Shown: positions 53,437 through 62,598, numbered from the stretch's first letter. The stretch is DNA of 64,000 nt from Candidatus Thorarchaeota archaeon (GCA_020348985.1 CP070761.1:883613-947612); one strand, 5' to 3'. Notes: generated by a model not told the origin, from the sequence alone. Numbers and translations are program-made.

Positions 53437-54228
53437 TCACTTGCTTCGTCTGAGGTATACCTGATACGCTTCTGGATTCGTGTAGCCAAGCTTCAGTGCC
53501 AGTCCAACCGATTGCTCATTAGCAGCATCCCATTGTGGGACAAGTTCATTCTCCAAAGCATACTCAATTAGAGCAGCAGATACAGCCGTGGCGAGACCTT
53601 TCCGCCGGTACTCAAGTGAATCCAGTGTCGCAACTTGTATTTCGAATTCATCATTGTAGGGGAAAGCGGGGTAAGCCATGCTTACGGCGGTCTCGCCGTG
53701 TTTTATGCAGAATCCAATGTTCTTATCCTCGAATTCCTCCAGACTTCCCCAAATCATTTCGATTTGCATGATGTGCCGATTGTCAATATCCTCAATGTCT
53801 GTGAGAGAAAGCTGAGCTACCTTGAAGTCATCAGATAGATTAGTTTTCAATTCCCGAATGTGTCCCAGATCAAGCGTGTCAGCATTAAGAAGTGTCCGAT
53901 CCATCGGGATAAGGTCGTCACCCCACTCGCTCTTCACCACCTTAGTCCACTCTTCGTTAGGGGTCAACACAATATTCATTGCCGGGATTGATTTCACCAA
54001 CACAGGAGCAGAGGGGGAACTGGAATCACCGACAACGTAATTGAAAGGCCGAAAGCTATACAGGGCTACTGTCGGTGCCTCCTTTGAATCAGTTTTAATT
54101 GAACCAAGACCCATGTCAAAGCATTGGAATAGGACAGATCTCCCCATCCTATGCCTCTCAAACATTGGTCGGAAGATCTCACGATTCTCACTGACTTCGA
54201 TTATCAAATGGCATTCACCGAGATCCAT
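53437..54228 (-). CDS. GNAT family N-acetyltransferase
   Basis: 263 residues. The acetyl-CoA loop is Y-R-R-K-G-L-A-T-A-V (near residue 211), followed by a W-D-A-A-N-E-Q-S-V-G-L-A-L-K-L-G-Y end typical of GNAT enzymes. The first 130 residues form a divergent N-terminal half like that of the ZmaR-type (GNAT_acetyltran) family. Substrate unknown. It ends 26 bases before the surface protein start on the same strand, so cotranscription is possible. Confidence 0.8.
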   Translation of the reverse strand: MDLGECHLIIEVSENREIFRPMFERHRMGRSVLFQCFDMGLGSIKTDSKEAPTVALYSFRPFNYVVGDSSSPSAPVLVKSIPAMNIVLTPNEEWTKVVKSEWGDDLIPMDRTLLNADTLDLGHIRELKTNLSDDFKVAQLSLTDIEDIDNRHIMQIEMIWGSLEEFEDKNIGFCIKHGETAVSMAYPAFPYNDEFEIQVATLDSLEYRRKGLATAVSAALIEYALENELVPQWDAANEQSVGLALKLGYTNPEAYQVYLRRSK

Positions 54229-54369
54229 TCTTGTCGCTTGATTGAACTATCACCATAGTCTGCAGAAACCAGTAATCAATCATTCGAATCAAGATGGCGC
54301 TTCCACTCACCATGCGGGCAAAGTATTCCCGCCTCACGTCCCTTTGGCCTAGAATCCATTCCTCTTTCC

Positions 54370-54680
54370 TTAGGTGCCCTTGGCTTGAAGATAGATGTAG
54401 AGACATAGAACCAAGAACAATGCAAGCAATCCTGTGTTGAGCTAGCCAGCAACAGGAAGTGTCATAGTGGCATTGTTCAAGAGCATTCCAATTACTCCTA
54501 GAAGGGTCCAGACTATGACCATCGGATCATACAGCTCTACCTCTTTCCATGATTCTGCTCTGCAAGTCAGAAGCGCAGCCACTGAAAGCATCAGAAGCAA
54601 GGGACAGGTTCCTTGGGTTCCTTATCTATCCTTTGAGACACTGCTTGGGGATAGCTAGAAAGAAAAAGTCCTAGACGTCC
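54370..54680 (-). pseudogene. Decayed copy of the 128-residue membrane protein
   Basis: The minus strand encodes A-E-S-W-K-E-V-E-L-Y, then V-W-T-L-L-G-V-I-G-M, then M-T-L-P-V-A-G, a TAG stop (54442-54444), then L-N-T-G-L-L-A-L-F and Y-L-Q-A-K-G. This follows the intact protein at 56853-57239 segment by segment (T-S-W-D-R-V-E-V-Y, V-W-T-I-L-G-T-V-G-M, M-T-L-P-P-A-S-W, T-T-G-L-L-V-L-F, Y-Y-Q-A-K-R). The TAG stands where the intact copy has TGG (Trp). Upstream similarity continues only after a frame change near 54600-54620. The N-terminus is hard to place. The remaining bases on either side (54229-54369 and 54681-54738) hold no gene. Confidence 0.75.
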
Positions 54681-54738
54681 AGACAGAGATATATCGAGGC
54701 ACATTCCAATCCGTAGATCAACGGAGATCCAATACAAA

Positions 54739-55911
54739 ATGACACCGAAGGCTAACGTCCGACAGTACATAGATGGGATTCGAACTAGGCTCATTAAGGT
54801 CAGCTCGGAGATATTCAACAATCCGGAGCTTGCATTTGAGGAGGTCAAGGCAAGCCGTCTCCTGGCTGATGAGCTCAAGCAAGCCGGTTTTGACGTTGAG
54901 CTGGGTGTAGCAGGATTAACCACTGCAATTCGGGCAGAGCATTCATCAAAATCGGAAGGTCCTACAATCGCAATCCTAGCAGAGTACGATGCCCTACCTG
55001 GCCTTGGCCATGCCTGCGGGCACAATCTCATAGCTGCCGCGGCACTTGGAGCAGCGCTTGCGCTTGGTGAAATGAAGAAAGACTTGCCGGGCAGACTTGT
55101 CTTCCTGGGCACGCCTGCCGAGGAGGACAAGGGCGGCAAGATAGACATGATCGCGGCGGGTCTCTTTGAGGAGATCGACGCAGCGATGATGTTCCATCCG
55201 TCCGCAGGCTACACGATGGTCGGAAGACAGGGTCTCGCCCTTACAGAAGTGAAGATAGAATTCTTTGGAAAACCAGCACATGCAGCCGCTAGTCCAGAGA
55301 AAGGCATCAATGCACTCGATGCAGTAATCCAGACTTTCAACGGAATCAACGCATTGCGGCAGCATATCAAGAGCGATGCGCGCATCCATGGCGTGATTAC
55401 TCATGGAGGAGTGAAGCCGAATATTGTGCCAGAGTATGCCTCGGCCGAGTTCTACGTGCGTGCACTTAAAGACGACTACTGTGCGGAGTTGGTGAGGAAA
55501 CTAGAGGGGTGTGCGCGGGGGGCGGCGAGCGCCACAGGTGCTGAACTCAAGTTTGAGATAGTCGAGCCTTCCTACATGTCGCGAAAGATGAACAAGGCAA
55601 TGGGAAATGCTTTTGCTTCGAATTTGGAACTCCTGGGATTGTCAATCAGCCCATTGCCAGAGGGCAGCGGTCTCGGATCAAGTGACATTGGGAATGTCAG
55701 TCAGGTTGTGCCAGCGATTCATCCGTATCTTCACATTTGCCATGCTAATGTGTCGGGTCACTCCCAAGAGTTTGCTGAAGCGGCGAATTCAGAATACGGA
55801 CACGAGGCGATGCTGAATGCTGCAAAGGCACTAGCCATGACCGCAGTTGATTTGTTCATGGATTCAGAACTGATGAAGCAGGTTAGAGAGGAATTCCAGA
55901 AGACGAACTGA
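54739..55911 (+). CDS. M20D family amidohydrolase (aminoacylase/p-aminobenzoyl-glutamate hydrolase type)
   Basis: 390 residues. G-H-A-C-G-H-N carries the Cys and His metal ligands typical of M20D. The catalytic pair is in G-T-P-A-E-E-D, M-F-H-P-S supplies a further His, and G-K-P-A-H-A-A-A-S-P starts the lid domain. The late I-C-H-A-N-V-S-G-H-S part supplies the final ligand region. The P-E-L-A-F-E-E start matches indole-acetyl-amino-acid hydrolases and AbgB. It probably cleaves N-acyl amino acids or aminobenzoyl-glutamate-like amides in the cytoplasm. Confidence 0.9.
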   Translation: MTPKANVRQYIDGIRTRLIKVSSEIFNNPELAFEEVKASRLLADELKQAGFDVELGVAGLTTAIRAEHSSKSEGPTIAILAEYDALPGLGHACGHNLIAAAALGAALALGEMKKDLPGRLVFLGTPAEEDKGGKIDMIAAGLFEEIDAAMMFHPSAGYTMVGRQGLALTEVKIEFFGKPAHAAASPEKGINALDAVIQTFNGINALRQHIKSDARIHGVITHGGVKPNIVPEYASAEFYVRALKDDYCAELVRKLEGCARGAASATGAELKFEIVEPSYMSRKMNKAMGNAFASNLELLGLSISPLPEGSGLGSSDIGNVSQVVPAIHPYLHICHANVSGHSQEFAEAANSEYGHEAMLNAAKALAMTAVDLFMDSELMKQVREEFQKTN

Positions 55912-56031
55912 GGAACTCAAACCAAACTCAACAATCAATTGCTTGTATATGCTCACTTTTTAATTCAGGCAATAATGATTCAGTGTGGTTGGATTGCACG
56001 TCTGTGCAGGACGATTGCGGAGATACATTGA

Positions 56032-56706
56032 ATGTCAAAATCAGAGAGATTCAGCTGGTTCAATGCCAATGCTGCAAGAGCAGTAGCTTCGGTTTACGGG
56101 ATTCTTGTCGGTCTAGCATCAATTGAACATGGCATCTTCGAGATGCTTCAGGGCAATGTTGCACCCGACGGTTACTTCTTCGATGCCATTGGAGATGCGT
56201 ATAGGTTCTGGCCCGGGGCAAGGGAGTATGCCGTGACTATTATTCCGAATCTTCTTTTGACTGGAATTCTCGCTATAGTCTTTGGCTCACTGGTGGCGAT
56301 ATGGTCGGCTAGGTTCGTGCAACGCAAGTACGGATCCACAATCTTCCTGCTACTCGCATTGACTGTGTTCTTGGTTGGCGGAGGTTTCGCGCCGATATTC
56401 CTAACTCTGCTTGGCGTTGGAGCCGCAACGAGGATCGGGAAACCACTGAATTGGTGGCGATCAAGATTGCCTGCTGGTGCAAGACACGCACTCGCAGAGG
56501 CTTGGCCCTGGATCCTTATCATATTCGTGTTTGTGTTCTGGGGTGCTGTTGGAATCCAGGTCTTCGGACTGCCAGCGGATGCTGGTACGATAGGGGTCCT
56601 CATGGCAGTTCTTTCGATTGCCATGGTCACTCTCATGCCACTAGCTGTGATGTCTGGGCTCGCGTACGACGCGCAGAAGCCGCTGGCTACGGATCAAGCG
56701 AGCTGA
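56032..56706 (+). CDS. Integral membrane protein, five helices
   Basis: 224 residues. Hydrophobic segments lie near residues 17-35, 68-90, 98-130, 160-178 and 183-205. The first contains V-A-S-V-Y-G-I-L-V-G-L-A-S-I-E-H-G-I-F-E, a pattern I have no name for. A basic loop (N-W-W-R-S-R-L) precedes helix 4. No transporter motif is visible. It lies between the M20D gene and the small membrane protein gene, transcribed towards the latter. Confidence 0.7.
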   Translation: MSKSERFSWFNANAARAVASVYGILVGLASIEHGIFEMLQGNVAPDGYFFDAIGDAYRFWPGAREYAVTIIPNLLLTGILAIVFGSLVAIWSARFVQRKYGSTIFLLLALTVFLVGGGFAPIFLTLLGVGAATRIGKPLNWWRSRLPAGARHALAEAWPWILIIFVFVFWGAVGIQVFGLPADAGTIGVLMAVLSIAMVTLMPLAVMSGLAYDAQKPLATDQAS

Positions 56707-56852
56707 AAAGAGCGGAGCCGTTGTTCTCGCAGCTGAGTAACAAGAGTCATTGGGTGCTGACTTCACGCACATAAGGAATCTACTGTAATGCCAACCTGTT
56801 CCTGGTTGGCAGGAAGTTCTACCGTTGAAGTCTAGTCCAATTTCATTCTATA

Positions 56853-57239
56853 CTATTGACGTTTGGCTTGATAGTAGACGTAGAAGTATAGTACAAAGAA
56901 CAATACAAGGAGGCCGGTGGTAAACCAACTGGCCGGTGGTAGGGTCATCACGGCAATATTCCAAACCATACCGACTGTTCCCAAGATTGTCCACACGATG
57001 CTCATAAGCACGTATACTTCCACACGGTCCCAAGAGGTCTCACGATAGGCTAGAATTGCACCTGCTGCAAATGCGATAAGCAATGCACCAACTATTCGAG
57101 ACGAAGCTGTCTCAGTGGGCCAACCTGTGATTGCACTCCATGATTCTGGAGATGCGAAAAACCAAGCTCCAAAGATCAATGATACTATGAAGCCGAACAA
57201 GAAAATGTACTTTGCTATATTAGAAAGTTCCCCGCTCAT
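56853..57239 (-). CDS. Small four-helix membrane protein (intact paralogue)
   Basis: 128 residues with four membrane helices (about 10-30, 46-64, 75-97 and 103-124). S-P-E-S-W-S-A-I-T-G-W-P-T-E-T between helices 1 and 2 is the only hydrophilic loop of note. It may be a DoxX/DUF4383-like protein, but I cannot place it firmly. A decayed copy lies 2.3 kb away on the same strand, indicating a local duplication. Confidence 0.75.
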   Translation of the reverse strand: MSGELSNIAKYIFLFGFIVSLIFGAWFFASPESWSAITGWPTETASSRIVGALLIAFAAGAILAYRETSWDRVEVYVLMSIVWTILGTVGMVWNIAVMTLPPASWFTTGLLVLFFVLYFYVYYQAKRQ

Positions 57240-57380
57240 TTACCATCACACTCACTGTGATACTCTTCTAACCAATTAAGTTACATAAGACTCTTCTGCA
57301 ATTCGAGCCTCAAGCCATTTACAAATAGCAAGTACGGGATTTATCTGAAAGAGTGGTTCATCTCGCCAACGGGTAATCGC

Positions 57381-58517
57381 ATGAAGAAGGAGCGTTCATT
57401 ACTGATCATAGTAGCACTTCTTATGATTCCATTTGGTGGCCTCTTTCCCACATCCAATGGCATCTCATCTGATCAAGACGAAATAAAGCTCATATTGGAC
57501 ATGGATGCGGCCCCCGATGACTTGGCAGCAATGTTGTATCTTCTCAAGCATCCTGCCATCAGTGTACTTGGTGTTGGTGTCTCATGCGGCGTCGCCTACG
57601 TTGATGCGGGGGTTGACATGGCTCTAGGTATTCTTGAGCACTTGGGAAAGAGCTACATCCCTGTTGCAGCTGGGAAAGAGACTCCTCTCATAGTTGAACA
57701 TGCTTTTCCGACTCCATGGAGAGAAGGGAGCTACAATTCCTATGGATTCAATCTGCCCACAACCACACTTCAACCATCCTCGATGAACGCGTCTGAGTTG
57801 ATTATCTCTTTGGTGGAAAACTCAGAATCAAACGTCACTTTGATTGCTACAGGCCCGCTCACCAACATTGCCATTGCTTTGGAAACGGAACCATCCATAA
57901 AGTCGAAGATAGACAGGATTCACCTAATGGGAGGGGCTATCTATGCTCCCGGGAATGTTGGCCTGGAATCTGATATCCCAAACTACGTTGCAGAGTGGAA
58001 CATTTGGGTCGATCCTCACGCTGCAGACATCGTCTTCAAGTCCGGACTTCTGATATCGATGGTCTCCTTGGATGCCACAAATCAAGTGCCAAGGACACAA
58101 TCATTCCTTGATAGGCTTGAGAGTGTCATGGAAACACCAGAAGCACTTTTACTCTACGAAATAACAACTCCAACGCTATACTTCTGGGACCAGCTAGCGG
58201 TTGTTTCGCTGACAAACCCGGAGGTGGCAACATGGGAAGAGCACTGTATTGAGATAGTGTTGGACTTGGAGAACCAAGAAGGTAAGACAAACTCGACGAA
58301 TACCGGGCTCAGCAATGCAGATGTTGCAGTTTCAGCAGATGCGTCCATATTTGAGGACCTATTCATTGGATACATCAATGGTGATCTACCACCTTCTGAC
58401 ACAACAACCACGAGCACTTTAACAGGTCTTCCACCAGAGTTATTGCCCTTGCTCGCTGTAGGAGTTGGAGCGGTGGTTGTAGCCGCTGTCGCTGTTTCGG
58501 CAATGAAGCGAAGATAA
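57381..58517 (+). CDS. Exported, membrane-anchored nucleoside hydrolase
   Basis: 378 residues. A signal peptide (about 1-27) is followed by an inosine-uridine-preferring nucleoside hydrolase domain: D-M-D-A-A-P-D-D keeps the calcium-binding Asp residues of the usual DTDPGxDD, N-V-T-L-I-A-T-G-P-L-T-N is well conserved, and E-W-N-I-W-V-D-P-H-A-A matches the ribose-binding region. The usual H-D-P-L-A late motif reads W-D-Q-L-A, so the catalytic His is Trp. The protein ends with a Thr-rich spacer, a membrane helix (about 355-374) and M-K-R-R. This suggests nucleoside or related ribosyl scavenging at the cell surface. Confidence 0.85.
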   Translation: MKKERSLLIIVALLMIPFGGLFPTSNGISSDQDEIKLILDMDAAPDDLAAMLYLLKHPAISVLGVGVSCGVAYVDAGVDMALGILEHLGKSYIPVAAGKETPLIVEHAFPTPWREGSYNSYGFNLPTTTLQPSSMNASELIISLVENSESNVTLIATGPLTNIAIALETEPSIKSKIDRIHLMGGAIYAPGNVGLESDIPNYVAEWNIWVDPHAADIVFKSGLLISMVSLDATNQVPRTQSFLDRLESVMETPEALLLYEITTPTLYFWDQLAVVSLTNPEVATWEEHCIEIVLDLENQEGKTNSTNTGLSNADVAVSADASIFEDLFIGYINGDLPPSDTTTTSTLTGLPPELLPLLAVGVGAVVVAAVAVSAMKRR

Positions 58518-58542
58518 AGAATGGAGCCGGCCTTGAGACTTG
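58506..58542 (+). repeat. Direct copy of the tRNA-Cys 3' end and flank
   Basis: GGAGCCGGCCTTG followed by (A/G)GA(C/T)TTG at 58524-58542 repeats the last part of the tRNA-Cys gene (59608-59627). The similarity extends to AAGCGAAGA on the left (58506 and 59591). The two copies are in the same orientation and about 1,085 bases apart, and the only gene between them is an F420-type oxidoreductase. This is what remains after insertion into a tRNA 3' end. Confidence 0.65.
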
Positions 58543-58555
58543 TCCAGGGAACCAA

Positions 58556-59524
58556 TCAGATTCGCTTCATAACCAATTCCGAGAATGCCTTGGAAGAATC
58601 TATGTAGTCTTGACTAAGACCCATAAATACTACTTGAAAGAAATCAAAGCCTAGTCCGATGAGATACTCAAAACGTTCTGTAAGCTCCTCTGGGTACCCC
58701 ACCCATGACCCTGGGGCATGAGCATTGGCGTTCTCAATTGCCTTTTCCCTCGGCGTTCCAAGGATCTCAGAACGTCTTGTCCAATGAAGTTCGAGCTCTT
58801 CTTCGTCAGTGGAGACGAATACACCAGGCCATCCTTGTGCGAACAGACTCTTTCCAACTGAATCGTAATCTCTACCAATATCAGCACAGTGTTCTTTGAG
58901 GACATCCAGCTTGCGCTCAAGCTTGGGAGTTACGAAAAGATTGCAGTAGTCAGCATATTTCGCGACTGCCTTGAGAGTGCGCTTTTCCCCATCGCCACCA
59001 ATCAAAATGGGAGGATGAGGTTTTTGAATGGGTTTGGGAGCAGAGAAGGCATTCTCAATAGAGTAGTGTTTGCCCTTGTAAGTCGGAGACGGTTCAGTCC
59101 AGAGAAGCTTGATTATCTCAAGAGCTTCCTCCATCATATCCATACGTACCTGAACCTTTGGGAAGTCATATCCATAGGCCTTGTATTCGATCTTCTTCCA
59201 ACCAGCCCCGTATCCAAACCAGAGGCGGCCATTTGAAATCATATCGACAGACGCAGCTATCTTTGCTAGTAACGAAGGATGTCTGTAGGAATTACAGGTC
59301 ACGGTAGTCCCAAGTCTAATCGTTTCTGTTTCAGCAGCCAGTGCTGCAAGTAGGGTCCAAGCCTCAAGACAGTTCTGCTCCGCGGAGTTCTGATTGAGAA
59401 AGAGATGATCACTGCACCAAAACGATTCGTATCCAAGTCTCTCTGCTTCTTTCGCTATAGCTAATGCTTGAGAATATGTGTACCCCAACTGTGGTTCAAT
59501 ATGAACTCCAAACTTCACCTTCAT
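58556..59524 (-). CDS. Luciferase-like (LLM) F420-dependent oxidoreductase
   Basis: 322 residues from the ATG at 59524. The frame is open further up, but that stretch runs into the tRNA-Cys gene and cannot be coding. The barrel has K-F-G-V-H-I-E-P-Q at strand 1, F-W-C-S-D-H-L-F near residue 37, R-L-G-T-T-V-T-C-N, S-N-G-R-L-W-F-G-Y-G-A-G-W and P-P-I-L-I-G-G-D-G, all typical of F420-binding LLM enzymes. Reaction unknown. It lies within the tRNA 3'-end duplication. Confidence 0.85.
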   Translation of the reverse strand: MKVKFGVHIEPQLGYTYSQALAIAKEAERLGYESFWCSDHLFLNQNSAEQNCLEAWTLLAALAAETETIRLGTTVTCNSYRHPSLLAKIAASVDMISNGRLWFGYGAGWKKIEYKAYGYDFPKVQVRMDMMEEALEIIKLLWTEPSPTYKGKHYSIENAFSAPKPIQKPHPPILIGGDGEKRTLKAVAKYADYCNLFVTPKLERKLDVLKEHCADIGRDYDSVGKSLFAQGWPGVFVSTDEEELELHWTRRSEILGTPREKAIENANAHAPGSWVGYPEELTERFEYLIGLGFDFFQVVFMGLSQDYIDSSKAFSELVMKRI

Positions 59525-59609
59525 TCTGCTCAGTCCTTTGACGATTGCCCTCAACATGTTCAACAGAAAACTGTAATGAACAACGCCAGGTAAGCGAAGA
59601 ATGAGAGTG

Positions 59610-59682
59610 GAGCCGGCCTTGGGATTTGCACCCAAGTAAAATGGATTTGCAGTCCATCGCGTAGCTGCTCCGCCAGACCGGC
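59610..59682 (-). tRNA. tRNA-Cys (GCA)
   Basis: The minus strand folds as a tRNA: acceptor GCCGGTC pairs with GGCCGGC (one T-G pair). The anticodon arm is ATGGA-CTGCAAA-TCCAT with anticodon GCA, and the T arm is TTGGG-loop-CCCAA. The discriminator is T, as expected for tRNA-Cys. The CCA end is encoded in the genome at 59607-59609. No intron is present. Confidence 0.93.
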
Positions 59683-59709
59683 TTGCTGTCGACATCGAAG
59701 TCGTTTTGA

Positions 59710-59715
59710 TTTAAA
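59710..59715 (-). promoter_or_regulatory. Box A of tRNA-Cys
   Basis: TTTAAA inside GTTTTAAATC lies about 30 bases before the first base of the tRNA, the standard archaeal spacing. Confidence 0.6.
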
Positions 59716-59979
59716 ACGATATCGGCAAGAACTGCGTGCATTTCTCTGAATGTGTTGATTCCAACTATGAATCAACTAGATGTTTCATCATAGACTATCG
59801 TGTGCCATAAATCCTTCGTGATCATGCTTTGGAAGGGAATCAGATGGTCATGCTGGCCTCGTGTTTCATAGATCGAGCTGAGCGTAGATTGGTGTGCAGA
59901 TGCAATTCCTGGATATCATGCACGTCATTGAATGCAAAGAAAAGGTAGAATGGGAAGTCAGCCGACTTCCCATGGAATA

Positions 59980-62256
59980 TCATTTCTTCTTTCTCTTCCT
60001 GGGCTTAGCAGCAGCACTTGAGCCACGTTTTCTGCAAACGATGGCACCAATCGCGACCACGGCAAGAGCTCCAGCAACGATAATGAGGAGTGTCGTAGTA
60101 TCAATTGGGAATCCATCACCAGGAGGAGGTGTGGGGTCAGTCATCATGTAGACAATTTCATTCTGCCAGAGTTCAACGCTATCGGCATAAGTTGAGTCGT
60201 CCTCGTCAGTTCCAAAATTATCAATTATGATCGTATTGAAGAGAGTCTTTCTATCGTCACTAACTACAATGGTTGCAGAACCATTTTGTGCGGTTGCAGT
60301 TGTACCTGCAAGTGCAGAATGACCCTCAAAATAGACCACCGTATCACCATCATCTGCAAAGAAAGCATTAGATGTATAGTCATACATTGAATGATTATTC
60401 GGCTCTGTGAAGACAGGATGAGATGCCTCCCAGATGTACATTGATGGTTGACCTGACAGACTGGAACTCCACTCCACACCCATTTTTGACCACAAAGGAT
60501 GTGTTGGATGACTATCCACATCAAATGAAGTCAGTATTAATGAACCCCCAGTATTGACAAATGCATATAGCTCATCATAGATAGTGGATTCAGGGAAGTA
60601 ATTCACATTGTTATAGATTAGTAGACCCCAAGATTGTGAATCAACAAAGTCATCTAGATACTGACGTGTATTGAAAAGAGAGTACGAGAGCCCAAGATCT
60701 CTAAGTGCCTTACAGACAGCATCATTCCATCCTAGATAATCAGTATGCACAAGAATCTCAGCATCAGTTGATGATAACCAATTCAAGACATTCAATGCAA
60801 ACCGGACATTGGATTCTTCGCCCAAGAAGTCATTGTCAAAGATGTTCATATCTGCTGAGAGGATAGCTCTTCCTCGACCAAACTCTTCACCAGCTACTAC
60901 AATGTCTGTACCATCCATCCAAATCTCTGTTGCATTTCCGATTACGACGAGATAGTTTCTATATCCGATAGATAGTGAAGTACAACTCTCAAGTGTCAGA
61001 TGACCTCCTGAAGCAGGAGTCATTGATGCAAAGTCTAGGACGTCAGTTGTGCCCAGACTCATATCGAAATTCTGAAGTAGCTGATTCAGAAAGACATCTC
61101 CTGTGTCGCCACCAGACATGCCAGTCCTGTCACCCAGAACAAGCAGACTTCCGCCACCGGCCACCCAGTCTTCCACCGCAACACGTTCTGCTGCAGTGTA
61201 ATCCAAATCGGGCCAATTCACTACCAGAACGTCGTAATTTGCTAATCGCTCAGCAGTCAGATTACCAGTTGCTGATGGATAGAGTTTGTCAAACGTGTAT
61301 GAGTGATTGGCAGCCAAATTTCTGAATTGACCAAAGTTGTTGGTTGAACTCCATACGGTGATATATGGTACATCCCAAGGATCAATGCCTATTCGAGCAC
61401 TGTGACTAAGGTCAAAGACAATTCGACCCCTAGGTTTTGGAACTAGCCACTCAACAGAATCGAGGATTATACTCTCAAAATCCGCAGGAATTGATGATCC
61501 ATCCCCAGGCAGTTGAACAATGCGACCTCCATCCTTATGATTGTCAATCGCAAAGGCTGTTATGAAATCTGTTTTTGATGCATTATTCATAAGGAAAATC
61601 ATGTCATTCCCTCTGCCTTCGACGAGCTTGGGTTCCCACGATGTTGCCCATGAATTGGCTCTCTCATAGACAGTGTCGTTGACATGATAGGCTTTCATCG
61701 TCGGATGACGACTAGTAATGTTTTGACTGTCACTTGAGAAATAGCCCCACCATACACCATGTCCAAGGTCCTGGTCCAAACTATCAAAGATGTAACCACC
61801 ATACCAGAGGTAACTCACTGCACCATGGAACGTCAATAGACCCCCGCCACCAAGTGAGAATTCTTTCACAAGATGTTCGATGCTAGGTCTTGGAACGTTA
61901 TTCACCATTATGAAAACATCATAGTCTGCAGTTATCAAATCATGATTGAGAATGTCCTCTTCAGTCAGTGCTTCAACCGTATGTCCAGCTCCTTCCAGCA
62001 ACGTAGTGATTTCTGCAATATTATTTGTGAAATTAAGACCATCCGAGATCACTGGAACTGTGAGGTTATCCTCATCATAAATCGCAATTCTAGCATTGTG
62101 TGGTAATTGTGACAACAATGCTTGAGATTTGAACGGTCCATCGATATTTGCTAGAGCATCGTATCCTCCAAAGACAAACACCGGTGGAACGATTAGTAAA
62201 CTTGCTAGAAACATTCCTACAATAAGCATTGGCGCGACTCTTGTCAGTGCCTCCAC
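59980..62256 (-). CDS. Large surface protein with three GATase/ThuA-like modules and C-terminal anchor
   Basis: 758 residues from the GTG at 62256. A GTG at 62274 is in frame, but the TTTATATT box at 62281-62288 is too close to it for a normal transcript. An ATG at 62229 is also possible. Signal peptide or anchor near residues 8-28. Three alpha/beta modules repeat a pattern of A-R-I-A-I-Y or D-V-L-V-V-N strands followed by a V-x-x-G-G-(G/S)-L loop: about 45-150 (G-G-G-G-L-L-T-F), 285-400 (A-G-G-G-S-L-L-V-L) and 520-620 (N-T-G-G-S-L-I-L-T). This matches class I glutamine-amidotransferase-like or DUF4350 folds. The end has a Pro/Gly spacer, a membrane helix and a Lys/Arg tail. No catalytic triad is evident. 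Confidence 0.75.
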   Translation of the reverse strand: MEALTRVAPMLIVGMFLASLLIVPPVFVFGGYDALANIDGPFKSQALLSQLPHNARIAIYDEDNLTVPVISDGLNFTNNIAEITTLLEGAGHTVEALTEEDILNHDLITADYDVFIMVNNVPRPSIEHLVKEFSLGGGGLLTFHGAVSYLWYGGYIFDSLDQDLGHGVWWGYFSSDSQNITSRHPTMKAYHVNDTVYERANSWATSWEPKLVEGRGNDMIFLMNNASKTDFITAFAIDNHKDGGRIVQLPGDGSSIPADFESIILDSVEWLVPKPRGRIVFDLSHSARIGIDPWDVPYITVWSSTNNFGQFRNLAANHSYTFDKLYPSATGNLTAERLANYDVLVVNWPDLDYTAAERVAVEDWVAGGGSLLVLGDRTGMSGGDTGDVFLNQLLQNFDMSLGTTDVLDFASMTPASGGHLTLESCTSLSIGYRNYLVVIGNATEIWMDGTDIVVAGEEFGRGRAILSADMNIFDNDFLGEESNVRFALNVLNWLSSTDAEILVHTDYLGWNDAVCKALRDLGLSYSLFNTRQYLDDFVDSQSWGLLIYNNVNYFPESTIYDELYAFVNTGGSLILTSFDVDSHPTHPLWSKMGVEWSSSLSGQPSMYIWEASHPVFTEPNNHSMYDYTSNAFFADDGDTVVYFEGHSALAGTTATAQNGSATIVVSDDRKTLFNTIIIDNFGTDEDDSTYADSVELWQNEIVYMMTDPTPPPGDGFPIDTTTLLIIVAGALAVVAIGAIVCRKRGSSAAAKPRKRKKK

Positions 62257-62598
62257 CTCCCATTCTTCGCACACTCCACAAATATAAATAATCTAGAAAA
62301 TCAGCAGTTTCACTCGCTCTGCTCAGACTTGAAGAGAAGACTGGGGAACTCATTTCTGATCTCTATTGGCAGGATTCTGTCTAGGTATTCGTCATCTCAT
62401 CTTTCGTCCTGATCTACTTTGTCTATCTCATGCAAGGATTGAAGATGTCGGCAACCAGTGGCATCCTAACCGATCTCTTCCTAACACGAGGTCTCTTGAC
62501 ACTTCACAGCATCTATCATCTCTCGGGGCAAGCGAGTAGGACTGTCAAATAGGAGGAGAATTCTGTCGATTTCCTATGATTGATCGAGTAGATGAAGT
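62257..62598. other. Divergent intergenic region with box A and a possible mini-cistron
   Basis: The minus-strand TTTATATT box (62281-62288) serves the surface protein gene. Near the right end, AGGAGGAGA (62551-62559) is followed by an 8-codon frame (62576-62602) whose TGA overlaps the ATG of the LLM gene as ATGA. No larger gene is seen. Confidence 0.4.

Noticed and set aside
54442..54444. In-frame TAG as a recoded (pyrrolysine) codon
   Set aside because: The intact paralogue has Trp here, the upstream part is also frameshifted, and no pyl genes or recoding signal are seen, so decay is simpler.
59525..59695. N-terminal extension of the LLM oxidoreductase frame
   Set aside because: These codons read through the tRNA-Cys gene and its flank; the LLM domain begins exactly at the ATG at 59524.
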